From Billgrantia zhangzhouensis (GTDB lineage: Bacteria > Pseudomonadota > Gammaproteobacteria > Pseudomonadales > Halomonadaceae), in assembly GCF_021404465.1 (NCBI RefSeq), contig NZ_JABFTT010000007.1, positions 124,001-188,000 on the forward strand: DNA of 64,000 nucleotides, in the 5' to 3' direction. Below are positions 26,865 to 35,223 of this stretch, one piece after another. Each line of letters opens with the position of its first letter. The first letter of the stretch is position 1. Position numbers and translations under genes: made by a program. The notes beneath the pieces were generated by a model. That model saw only the letters and a list, made by a program, of their open reading frames with translations, made no database searches and was not told the origin of the DNA.

Positions 26865-29504
26865 TCATTCATCTACTTCTACCTCACTGGCGGCGGCAAT
26901 GGCCTCTTCATCGGTGAGCAGTTGACGCAGGGTTTCGATGGCGAGTTGACCCTCGCTCTCGAAGACATCATCCAGCCACAGCAGGGCCTGCTGCTGGTTG
27001 GCCTGCTCCAGGCCGCGGGATGAAAGGTAGGCTTCGGCCAGGGCGAGGCGTGCGCTGCCATGCCCCTGGCTAGCCGCCTGGTAGAGGTAATCCGCCCCGC
27101 GCTCCGGGTCGGCCTCGATGTTTTCGCCACGCAGGTATTCACGTCCGAGCGAGGCCTGGGCGCCTGGATGTCCCTGCTCGGCGGCGTCGAGCAGCAGCTC
27201 ATGACCCTGCTCGACATCCTGGTCGATGGCGCCTTCGCCGCGTATCAGGGCGAGCCCCAGGGCGGCACGCGCATAGTCGGCGCCGGCGTCGCTGGCCTGA
27301 CGGTACCAGCGTTCGGCCTGTTCGGCGTCCTGTTCCACGCCGTTGCCGTGCTGGTAAGCCTCGCCCAGCACAAAGGCCGCATGGGTTGCCCCTGATTCCG
27401 CCGCTGCCGTCAGCAACTCGATGCCACGCTCGGTATCAAGCTCCACGTGGTTACCGGTCAGGTAGGCTTCGCCCAGGTCGCTGCGGGCGCCAGCGTGTCC
27501 GCGTGCCACTGCGGCTTCCAAATAGTCGATACCGCGCTCGCTGTCGCCCCGCTCCACATACATCCGGCCAAGGCTTGCCGCAGCGCCGGCATGACCCGCC
27601 TGGTGGGCCCGGTCCAGCCAGTATTCGGCTTGCTGCTGGTCGCGCTGAACGCCTTCGCCGTCGAGGAAGGCGCGGCCAAGATCGGCCATGGCGCCGGGAT
27701 GCCCATCCTCGGCAGCGGCGACGAGTGCCTCGATATTGCCCTGGGCACCCAGATCGCGCTGTACGTAGGTGAGCGCATCGTCTGCGGATTCGTGCCCCGC
27801 CTGCTGGGCTAGCGTCAGCCAGCGGTTGGCCTCGTTCAGGTCGCGTTCCACGCCGCTGCCATTGCGATAGGCCCGGCCCAGTACCACCATGGCATAGGCG
27901 TCGCCCTGCTGGGCGGCCTGGGTCAGCAGGGCGACGCCCTGCGTGGGATCTTCCTGCAGTGGCCCTTCCAGGTAGGCCTCGCCGAGTTGGGTCATGGCCG
28001 TGGTGTCGCCGGCCTGTGCAGCCTGGCGTAGCAGCTCCTCGCCGCGGCTGGGCTGGAAGTTGGGGTTCCCCTCGTCCAGGTAGGCTTCGCCGAGCAACCG
28101 CATCGCGCCCGATTGCCCATGCCCGGCGGCCTGACGCAATAGCTCCTCGCCCCGGACGGGGTCTTGCGGCACACCGCGTCCCTTGAGGTAGGCTGCCCCC
28201 AACTGCTGTGTTGCCCAAGGGTGGCCGAGCTCATGGCCTCGCTCGAGATAGTCGACGGCAATATAGGGCTGACCGGCGATTCGCTCGTCGTCCAGATAGA
28301 GCGAGCCCAACTGCGCCAGCGCCAGGGGGTGGTCATGCTCGGCGGCTTGCTCGAGCAGGCCCATGCCGCGAGGCAGATCGTTGAGACCACCCTGGCCTTC
28401 GACCAGGGCGCGGCCGAGGACCACCTGGGCATCGATCGAGCCGGCATTGATCGCTTCGCGCAGCCAGCGCTCGGCTTGTACTGGCTGCGGCTGGCCGGAC
28501 TCGGGCTCGAGCAGTGCCTGGCCAAGGTAGGTCATGGCATCGACATGCCCTTGGCGGGCGGCATCCGCCAGCAGCTCGATACCCTGCCGGTATTCGCCAA
28601 CCTCGATCATGTCGCGTCCTGCCCTGGCCAGCGCATCCAGGTCGCCGGCCTGGGCTGCCTGCTGCAACCAATGGATGCGCTGGCTGGGTTGATCGCCCAG
28701 CAGACCGTCAGCCGAATAGAGCGAGGCCAACTGAAGCATGGCGTTGACGTCGCCTGCACTGGCTTGCTGCTGGAGCACCTCGGCGTGACGCTGGGCATAA
28801 TCCATGGCTTGCGCTGGGTCCTCCTCGAGCCAGCCGCCGGGTGCGTGCGCTTCGGCCAGGGCTTGCAGGGCCTGCTGCTGGCCTTGGGAGGCCGCCTGCT
28901 CGTAGAGTTCACGGGCCAGTTCCGGATCTGCCTCGACCCCTTCACTGCCTTCGGCCAGCAGATCGGCGAGCAGCACTTCGGCGGTGCGCTCGAGGTCGGC
29001 CTCCTTGGCCTGCCAGAGCAGATGGTAGGCCAGCACATCGTTGCGTTCCACGCCACGACCCTCAAGATAGAGCCGGGCGAGATTGAGCGAGGCGTGGCCG
29101 CGTACCGAGGATGGCCGCTCGATGGCCAGGCCATAGAGGCGCGCCGCTTCGGCGGGGTTCTCCTCGATGCCCAGGCCCTGATCGTAGAGCTTAGCCATTT
29201 CGTAGTAGGCGGGCGGCACATCGCGATTGACCAGAGGCTGCAGGTAGTCGATGGCTTCGTTGTAGCGCCCCTCATCGATGAACTCCTGTGCGCGGTTGAC
29301 GCGGTTCCAGTCCGACGAGTCGATGTCGGCCTCGAGCCCGCTGGCGAACCAGGCGGCATACTGCTCGGGAACGGCCCGTGCATGCTCGCCGCCTGGCGGT
29401 TCGTCCGAGGTCACTGCACAGCCGGCCAACCATGCCGACAAGGTAATCGCTGCGGTCAGTCGCAGCGAGGGGAGGCGTCGAGTCCTGTTCGTCAAGCGTT
29501 CCAT
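26865..29504 (-). CDS. AlgK-like outer-membrane lipoprotein with about twenty Sel1 repeats
   Basis: This 879-residue protein starts at MERLTNR (GGGG-rich site upstream) with a lipoprotein signal: TAAITLSAWLAGCAV, lipid on the cysteine near residue 30. The rest is a superhelix of about twenty Sel1/TPR-like repeats of the form GxAMxxLGxAYLxG...GxxLLxxAAxxG. AlgK, the alginate scaffold that helps place the AlgE porin, has the same lipoprotein plus Sel1 design but is only about half as long. Last gene of the minus-strand polysaccharide operon, so I infer a periplasmic or outer-membrane scaffold for export of that polymer. The repeats are diverged, with no long identical DNA copies. A generic Sel1 adaptor is the alternative. 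Confidence 0.7.
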   Translation of the reverse strand: MERLTNRTRRLPSLRLTAAITLSAWLAGCAVTSDEPPGGEHARAVPEQYAAWFASGLEADIDSSDWNRVNRAQEFIDEGRYNEAIDYLQPLVNRDVPPAYYEMAKLYDQGLGIEENPAEAARLYGLAIERPSSVRGHASLNLARLYLEGRGVERNDVLAYHLLWQAKEADLERTAEVLLADLLAEGSEGVEADPELARELYEQAASQGQQQALQALAEAHAPGGWLEEDPAQAMDYAQRHAEVLQQQASAGDVNAMLQLASLYSADGLLGDQPSQRIHWLQQAAQAGDLDALARAGRDMIEVGEYRQGIELLADAARQGHVDAMTYLGQALLEPESGQPQPVQAERWLREAINAGSIDAQVVLGRALVEGQGGLNDLPRGMGLLEQAAEHDHPLALAQLGSLYLDDERIAGQPYIAVDYLERGHELGHPWATQQLGAAYLKGRGVPQDPVRGEELLRQAAGHGQSGAMRLLGEAYLDEGNPNFQPSRGEELLRQAAQAGDTTAMTQLGEAYLEGPLQEDPTQGVALLTQAAQQGDAYAMVVLGRAYRNGSGVERDLNEANRWLTLAQQAGHESADDALTYVQRDLGAQGNIEALVAAAEDGHPGAMADLGRAFLDGEGVQRDQQQAEYWLDRAHQAGHAGAAASLGRMYVERGDSERGIDYLEAAVARGHAGARSDLGEAYLTGNHVELDTERGIELLTAAAESGATHAAFVLGEAYQHGNGVEQDAEQAERWYRQASDAGADYARAALGLALIRGEGAIDQDVEQGHELLLDAAEQGHPGAQASLGREYLRGENIEADPERGADYLYQAASQGHGSARLALAEAYLSSRGLEQANQQQALLWLDDVFESEGQLAIETLRQLLTDEEAIAAASEVEVDE

Positions 29505-29548
29505 GTTGTCCCCTCTTTTCTGTGTGGTTCCAGGAAGTCCTTTCGTCT

Positions 29549-30793
29549 TCAATTGCCTAGGCCGCGGAAGGCCTCGGTACTCCGGCGCTCCTCGTCGAGA
29601 TAGACGTGCTGCTGGGCCTCGGGATCCATGAAGTAGAGCGTAATGAAACCTCCGGCGCTGCGGTTGTAGGTGGGGCGCACCCGGGCGACGAAATCGGCCG
29701 TCTGCGGATGGTCGAAGTGGGTGAGGTAGATATCCATCCAGGTGAAATACTGGGGATCCCGCAGGAAGCCAGTAAATTGTTCCTGCGGCGCGTAGTCGCC
29801 CAGCGCCGCCGGGTTGTCGAGAATCTGGAAGAGAAAGTCGATGCCCTCATGAATGTCGTTGCCTTCGTATTCCAGATTGAAGATGTCGTAGCCTTGGCGA
29901 TGAATGATCTGCATGTTGGTAATCAGGTAATTCAGCGCATAGTTCTGGTAGTGCGTGGCACGTCGGCCGCGTCCGACCTCCAGCGGTAGGGCGCCGTTCT
30001 CGGTCATGTCGTGTAGTGCCGAATAAACGGCGCTGACGCCGAAGCGAAACAGGTCGTCGTCCTCTACCAGTACGCCGATCATGGTGGCGTAGAGTGCACG
30101 CCGGTAGAAGTGGTTATTGCAGCAGCTCTCTTCCGGCTCGCCGGGGAATGCCGAATGTTGCAGGGCGAGGCCATGCAGCCACTGCTCGACTTCGGCACGT
30201 TCCTCCTCGAGGCCATCCACGTGGGGGCGCACGATGGAGTAGGCCATGGCTGCGGCGAACAGCATCGATTCGGAGGCGAACCAGGCTTGGGGCTCCTGGG
30301 AGTCGAAGACGAAAGTGGTCAGTGCCTTGGCTTCGGCCCAACCGTGCAGAAAGCGTACCAGGCAGTTGGCATAGAAGGTGTCGCCGCTGGCGACGAAGGC
30401 CCCGGCCAGCACCGACGCACTATCTTCGAAGGCGAACAGAGGCTCTGTGGCCAGTTCCCACTCCTCCGGGTTGGGGTAGAAACCGGGAATCCCGCCTCGC
30501 GTGGTGATGGGAGTGAAGTTGAGCTTCTGGCGGCAGCTGGGGCCCAGTGAAAGTTCGTCCTTCAGTTGCAGCAGAATGGGATTGTCTGTCTTGCGCAGCA
30601 ACTCCATACGCGCTTCCACATCGAAGTAGCTGGCGTCCGTATCGGTGACCCGATACTCCGAGAGGTCGAGTTCCATGCGCTCCTCTCGCGAGAGAGTATC
30701 GTTGGCCGTCGCGGTAACGCTGCCTGCCAGTAAAACGCAGGCGAGCATCACGGGCCGTCGTGCGATAAATCCTTTTACTGCGGCAAGGGACAT
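29549..30793 (-). CDS. Alginate lyase-family (PL5/AlgL-like) polysaccharide lyase
   Basis: A 414-residue secreted protein with a signal peptide ending near VTATA-ND. Alginate-lyase landmarks are PGFYPNPEEWE, LHGWAEAKAL and CCNNHFYRRALYA, in which NNH-x-Y matches the AlgL catalytic asparagine-histidine site. The stretch LEVGRGRRATHYQNYAL matches the AlgL segment carrying the catalytic Arg and Tyr, so it is probably active. PL5 enzymes cut mannuronan by beta-elimination, and at least one Stenotrophomonas member (Smlt1473) is reported to cut poly-glucuronate too. In AlgL-type operons the lyase clears misdirected polymer from the periplasm. It lies between the Sel1 gene and the second lyase-like gene. 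The ATG at 30793 is used; an upstream in-frame extension lacks a signal peptide. Confidence 0.82.
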   Translation of the reverse strand: MSLAAVKGFIARRPVMLACVLLAGSVTATANDTLSREERMELDLSEYRVTDTDASYFDVEARMELLRKTDNPILLQLKDELSLGPSCRQKLNFTPITTRGGIPGFYPNPEEWELATEPLFAFEDSASVLAGAFVASGDTFYANCLVRFLHGWAEAKALTTFVFDSQEPQAWFASESMLFAAAMAYSIVRPHVDGLEEERAEVEQWLHGLALQHSAFPGEPEESCCNNHFYRRALYATMIGVLVEDDDLFRFGVSAVYSALHDMTENGALPLEVGRGRRATHYQNYALNYLITNMQIIHRQGYDIFNLEYEGNDIHEGIDFLFQILDNPAALGDYAPQEQFTGFLRDPQYFTWMDIYLTHFDHPQTADFVARVRPTYNRSAGGFITLYFMDPEAQQHVYLDEERRSTEAFRGLGN

Positions 30794-30831
30794 GATCGGC
30801 GTCGCTCCATTGGCGCTCGAATGCAAATTGA

Positions 30832-31731
30832 TCAAGGCTGCGGCGTATAGAAACGGAAGGCAGCGAAGTCCACGTACTGATCGCGTGGCGTGCGCCATCC
30901 TTCGCCGGTACCGCCGAAGAAGGTGGAAAACATCAGGCCGTCGATGGTGATTTCCGGTGTGGTGCGGAATACGACGTTTTGCTGTTCAAGCACCGGCCGA
31001 CCATCGACCCAGAGACGGGCGATGCCGTCGTCGAGGTCGGGATCGTTGAGCACGATCTCCTGTTCGACGGTAACCCAGCGGCCGACCGGGAAATGCCAGA
31101 AGCCGCGGCCCACCGAGTCGCCCTCGAAGCCGACGACGTAGGGATAGAGCTCACCCTCCCCCTCTTCGCGCCACATCAGGCGCATGGAGAAACCGTTCTT
31201 GCCGTCGACGTCCTCGCCGCCCGATGGTGCTTCGCCGCCGTAAAGTCCCGGCAGCTTGCCGCCGCGCACGAAGTCGAAGTCCGCCGGAAAGCGCACCATG
31301 TAGCTGAGGCAGGCCCGTTCGGCGCCGCGCAGCGACGGTGGATCGCTATAGAATCCGGCACCGCCACGGGGCTCGTCTCCCGGCGAAGAGGTGCCGGCGG
31401 GGTAATGCACGCGCAGTCCGGGTTCGCCGATGCCGGTCTGTGCTGCGTCCAGGCGCTCCACGTTCTCCTCGGTGCCCCAGTGGCGACTGGTATGGAAGTT
31501 CTGCCGAATGGCGGCATGGCCGTTCGCAGCGTGCTGCGGGCGGGGCGTTTCGGCCTGCACGTAACGCTGCGAACAGGCTTCCTCTTGGGGAATGCCGACG
31601 AGAGCATTCTCGGCCTCGTCGGCATGGGCGGCAGATACCGGCAACAGCATCAGGCCACTCAATAGCAGCAATCGGCAATTGCCGTACGGTATGCGGGCAG
31701 CAGCATTAGCCTTCATCGGTAACTTCATCAT
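30832..31731 (-). CDS. Secreted jelly-roll polysaccharide lyase-like protein (PL14/PL20 type)
   Basis: A 299-residue exported protein with a signal peptide (LLLLSGLMLLPVSAAHA). The body is beta-rich. It contains GGKLPGLYGGEAPSGGED, then NGFSMRLMWREEGEGELYPY and FWHFPVGRWVTVEQEIVLND. I recognise this order from PL14/PL20-type lyases, which include enzymes acting on glucuronan and alginate. The assignment is from pattern memory, not a search. A good GGAGG precedes ATGATG at 31731. The gene overlaps the Alg44-like gene by 26 bases, so the two are translationally coupled. A non-catalytic polymer-binding role is possible. Placed next to an AlgL-type gene, it gives the operon two unrelated lyase folds. 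Confidence 0.68.
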   Translation of the reverse strand: MMKLPMKANAAARIPYGNCRLLLLSGLMLLPVSAAHADEAENALVGIPQEEACSQRYVQAETPRPQHAANGHAAIRQNFHTSRHWGTEENVERLDAAQTGIGEPGLRVHYPAGTSSPGDEPRGGAGFYSDPPSLRGAERACLSYMVRFPADFDFVRGGKLPGLYGGEAPSGGEDVDGKNGFSMRLMWREEGEGELYPYVVGFEGDSVGRGFWHFPVGRWVTVEQEIVLNDPDLDDGIARLWVDGRPVLEQQNVVFRTTPEITIDGLMFSTFFGGTGEGWRTPRDQYVDFAAFRFYTPQP

Positions 31732-33265
31732 TGTCCTCCGTGGCGGCGCGATAAATGTCGTCGCCGAATTGAATGACCGAGCGTACGCCCTGCCAAATCC
31801 GCTCCGAGGCGGCACCCAGTAGTGGGGCTTCGGTAAAGCGTACGTCCACGGGTTGGCCGACGCTCTCTGCGGGCAGCGGCTCCTCGGGTACCAGCAGTAC
31901 GCTGGCCACGTTCTGCTGCTGGCGCACCCAACTGGGGAAGCCGGCACGCGGCTGGCGCTCGACGTCGAGCGCAACGTTGCGCACCCGGGCGCGGATCGGT
32001 TGGTTGGCGTTGGCCAATGTCACATAGGCTTGCTGGTTGGGCTCGATGCGGCTGATGTCGTTCATGTGCACCAATGCCTCGACCAGCACGTCGTCCTCGT
32101 CAGTGCGAATCAGGGTCATGATCCGCTCGCTTTCGTTGATGTAAACCCCATCGGCGCTGCTCAGAGCCCAGGCCACCAGGCAGTTGCAGGGACTGTATAT
32201 GTCGTTGCTTGCCATGCGCGCATCGAGCGCGGCGATGCGTGAACTCTCGTAGTCGCGCACAGTCTCGAACTGCTCGATTCGGGCCTGGGCAATCTCGGGC
32301 GAGACCGACTCGAAGGTCATGGTGTCGCCGCTGGCGGGTTGTGCCGAATTGGCCAGGCTGACCTCCTGCATGCCGTTTTCGAGGTGCTCGCGGAGGTTCT
32401 CGAGTAGGCGGTTGTTGTAGTCGATCGCTGCCTCGGCAAGGATCAGGTCCGATTCCAGCTCGCTGTTGACTACATTGGTCAGCAACTGATCGCGCTCGAC
32501 CCGATCACCGGCCATTAGGTCGTGCTCGCCGAGAATCCCGGGGCCGGGTGCCCGGATGTCGATACGCGGCGCCGTCACGGCGGCGAAGCTCGGCTCGATC
32601 AGCATGAAGTTGCGGTAAGCGGTAGCCGCCCCTACCAGTGCCAGCAGGCCGATGGCGATGAATAGCAGGATATAGCGTCCCATCGGCTTGGGCGGGCGCG
32701 CGGGTGGCAGCGGCTTGGTCGCCTGACGCTTGCGCGGCGTCTGTGGATCTTCGCCACCGATCAACCCCTCGACATTGGGCGAGCGGCCGCTCAGCGCGCT
32801 GCGGATGATCTGGCGCAGCAGCTCGCGATGCTGCGGCTCGATCTCGGTGATCTCGAAGCTGACTTCGTAGCCATTGCCGCTCGCCGCGCGGGTGGCGCGC
32901 AGGCACTCGGCCTTCAGCGGAACGATCAGTTCGGTGGCGCCCGCCATCATCAACAGTGAGGCCGAGATGCGATCGCCGGGTTCGAATCTATGCTGACTCT
33001 GGGTGGAAAAGCCTCCCAGCGAGACATCATTGCCGTTCAGCTCAGTGTCGCTGTCGTCGAGATCGACCCGAAACGGGAGCGTGACGCGTATGTAGCCTCG
33101 TTCGTCGCGACGCTCATGCTGGAGTCGGTCTCCCTGGCTCAGGCGCATGCTGTCATGGTCCGCGTTGTCAGGCTCGGCAGAAGAGGCAGGGCGTCGCCTC
33201 GAGCGTGCTTCTCCCAGGGTAGGCTCATACCGCTTGGGGTCGTCGTGGGAATAATGATCAGCCAT
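31706..33265 (-). CDS. Alg44-like PilZ / HlyD membrane protein (c-di-GMP receptor)
   Basis: A 519-residue protein with the Alg44 plan. An N-terminal cytoplasmic PilZ domain (residues about 50-155) has an arginine-rich start, RRDERGYIR, and the signature DVSLGGF. A single membrane segment, RYILLFIAIGLLALVGAA, lies near 195. The periplasmic HlyD-like part has a lipoyl half (PRIDIRAPGPGILGEHDLMAGDRV), a helical hairpin and a barrel (VLVEALVHMNDISRIEPNQQAYVTL). In alginate synthesis Alg44 binds c-di-GMP and switches on the synthase Alg8. Here it directly follows the Alg8-like gene (20-base gap). Its PilZ motif starts RRxxxR-like rather than the exact RxxxR, so binding is likely but not certain. 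Confidence 0.85.
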   Translation of the reverse strand: MADHYSHDDPKRYEPTLGEARSRRRPASSAEPDNADHDSMRLSQGDRLQHERRDERGYIRVTLPFRVDLDDSDTELNGNDVSLGGFSTQSQHRFEPGDRISASLLMMAGATELIVPLKAECLRATRAASGNGYEVSFEITEIEPQHRELLRQIIRSALSGRSPNVEGLIGGEDPQTPRKRQATKPLPPARPPKPMGRYILLFIAIGLLALVGAATAYRNFMLIEPSFAAVTAPRIDIRAPGPGILGEHDLMAGDRVERDQLLTNVVNSELESDLILAEAAIDYNNRLLENLREHLENGMQEVSLANSAQPASGDTMTFESVSPEIAQARIEQFETVRDYESSRIAALDARMASNDIYSPCNCLVAWALSSADGVYINESERIMTLIRTDEDDVLVEALVHMNDISRIEPNQQAYVTLANANQPIRARVRNVALDVERQPRAGFPSWVRQQQNVASVLLVPEEPLPAESVGQPVDVRFTEAPLLGAASERIWQGVRSVIQFGDDIYRAATEDNDEVTDEG

Positions 33266-33285
33266 CCGTTGGTCGCTCCTTGCAT

Positions 33286-35214
33286 TCAGGGGTGAGCCGT
33301 TGCCACGTCGGCGGGGGCTTCGGGCTCGACCCTGAGTCGTACGTTGACAAGGGTCAGGTTATGTTCGTCGAGAGCCAACTGGCAGTTGGCATCCACGGTG
33401 CACTGGACGGCATCCTGGATGGGCTCGCCACTCGGTCCTTGCATCAGTTCCGCCACGGACGGAGAAATAGCGAGGATCGTGGCTCCTGGGTTGCCCTCGA
33501 TTTGCTTGCTTTCAGCCAGGGTGTTCCGCTGCAGGGTCTCGATCAGCTCGCCGCCCAGTCGGAAGCGCCCCGGGGGGAGTTGCACCGCGTCACGAATGTT
33601 GTGGACAAGAGTTGCGCTGAGCCAGCGGTCGAGCCGCTCGGGCTGCTGATTGCGCTCCCAGGTCTGGTCGCGGGCGATGTGCAGCGATACCCGGTCCGGA
33701 GGGGACATGACACCGGTCGAGAGGATCAGTACGAACAGCAGCACGCCGTAGGCGAAGCCATGCAGAACATGGCCCATGCGGCGCTGCTGGCGCGCGGCGA
33801 CAGGGTCGTTCGGTTCGCCCGCCGAGATGCCCTGGCGGGACCACTTCTGGCGGTTGAAGCGGAAGCTGACGTAGGTCTTCAGCATCGCGCCCCAGACCTG
33901 GTTGTAGTAGATCAGCGGGATCCACAGCAGGCTGAAGCGTCCACGTTGCCAGGCCAGAATCGAGGTTGCGATACCGCGGGTGAAGAGAATCCACAATACG
34001 TAGGCGAAGAAGAAGGAGGGTCTAATGAATAGCGACACCAGCGTGACTACCGTGGGGCCGACCAGGGTCGTCCACATCGAGAGGCGTTGATCGATCAGGC
34101 TCCACCAAGTGAACACACCCATTGGCCGTGGTCCCAGGGCGATGGCGCGGTTGCTGGTACGCAGCATGTTGCCGTACCAGCGGCGCATCAGGTCGGTGGT
34201 TGAGGTGAAGAAGCGCCGCCGGTTGGGCAACTCCTCGAATCCGGTCACGAAGACATCGGGGATGTAGAGCATGCGCCAGCCATTCTTCAGCAACCAGTAC
34301 CAAGAGGACTTGTCGTCGCCCGAGAGGAACTTGAAGTTGCCGAAGCGCCAGTGCTCGACATGGTCGTTCTCGATCAGTTCTATGAAATCCGGCTGTGTTG
34401 CCAGATCGGCGCGGAACACACTGTAGCGCCCTGTCAGTACCAGCAGGCGACGCGATACCGACATTGAACTCATCATCAGGTGCCGCTGTGCGTAGCGCAG
34501 GTCATACCACTCGCAGGTGGCATCGTTGCCGGTCACCTCGGCCCGATTGTTAGTGGTCAGCGCACCGAGATCGTCCTGGGCCTGGAAGAAGGAGAGCGAG
34601 CGTGAAAGGGTGCCCGGCTCCAGCCGGATATCCCCATCCATCGAGATCAGCAGCGCTCCCGGCGCCGGCAAGCGCCGGGAGATCGCACGCAGAACCTCGG
34701 CCATGGCCGAGCGCTTGCCGTCCCCCTTCTGGAACATGTAGCGGACTTCGACGTTCCGCGGCCAGTCGTTCTCGTCCATCACATGAGTGATGACATCCAC
34801 GTCGGTACGGTCCGATACGGAGGCGAAGATGGTCGTTGGCACGCCATAGTCGCGCGCTTCCCGGATCAGAGCGTCATAGACCTGGAAGTTGACCCTGGCT
34901 TCGATGCGAAAGGAGGTGCAGAGCACGAAGAGCTCCGGTGGCCGTTCCAGCTCGCCCGCCGCATCGGCCTCCGCTCGCAGGCGTGGGAAGATCACCCGGT
35001 TGTACCAGGTCGAGCGCGCCGCCTGCACGGCCCACCACGAGTAGCGCCACATGGCAATTGCCCCGATGACGAAGAAGAAACTCTGCGACTTGGGGGAAAA
35101 CACATCTGCGGGCAGCTCGCTGATGATGACGATCAGCAGCGACAGGCCGAGCAGAAACGTCGTCAGCTCGGTGATCCGGCTGGCTGTGGTATGGTCTCGG
35201 GGAGTTGCGGACAT
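33286..35214 (-). CDS. Alg8-like family 2 glycosyltransferase (polymer synthase) with C-terminal extension
   Basis: A 642-residue inner-membrane synthase. Two N-terminal membrane segments (about 20-58) precede a GT2 domain: LFVLCTSFRIE, the DxD as MDGD near 192-195, LTGRYSVFRA near 262, GDDKSSWYWLLKNGW near 299, and RRW (the QxxRW equivalent) near 344. Several membrane segments run from about 372 to 500. The motif run is close to Alg8. About 140 residues follow the last membrane segment, which Alg8 (around 490 residues) lacks. They look beta-rich and end LTLVNVRLRVEPEA; I do not recognise this domain. The ATG at 35214 has GAGGAG in front, overlapping the ugd stop; a GTG six bases upstream is possible. 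Sugar donor: mannuronate in alginate, but the neighbouring gene suggests UDP-glucuronate. Confidence 0.85.
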   Translation of the reverse strand: MSATPRDHTTASRITELTTFLLGLSLLIVIISELPADVFSPKSQSFFFVIGAIAMWRYSWWAVQAARSTWYNRVIFPRLRAEADAAGELERPPELFVLCTSFRIEARVNFQVYDALIREARDYGVPTTIFASVSDRTDVDVITHVMDENDWPRNVEVRYMFQKGDGKRSAMAEVLRAISRRLPAPGALLISMDGDIRLEPGTLSRSLSFFQAQDDLGALTTNNRAEVTGNDATCEWYDLRYAQRHLMMSSMSVSRRLLVLTGRYSVFRADLATQPDFIELIENDHVEHWRFGNFKFLSGDDKSSWYWLLKNGWRMLYIPDVFVTGFEELPNRRRFFTSTTDLMRRWYGNMLRTSNRAIALGPRPMGVFTWWSLIDQRLSMWTTLVGPTVVTLVSLFIRPSFFFAYVLWILFTRGIATSILAWQRGRFSLLWIPLIYYNQVWGAMLKTYVSFRFNRQKWSRQGISAGEPNDPVAARQQRRMGHVLHGFAYGVLLFVLILSTGVMSPPDRVSLHIARDQTWERNQQPERLDRWLSATLVHNIRDAVQLPPGRFRLGGELIETLQRNTLAESKQIEGNPGATILAISPSVAELMQGPSGEPIQDAVQCTVDANCQLALDEHNLTLVNVRLRVEPEAPADVATAHP

Positions 35215-35223
35215 GATCACTCC

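Noticed and set aside
26865..29504. Tandem DNA repeat or CRISPR-like array in the Sel1 gene
   Set aside because: The regular spacing is at protein level only. Units differ in sequence and stay in frame.
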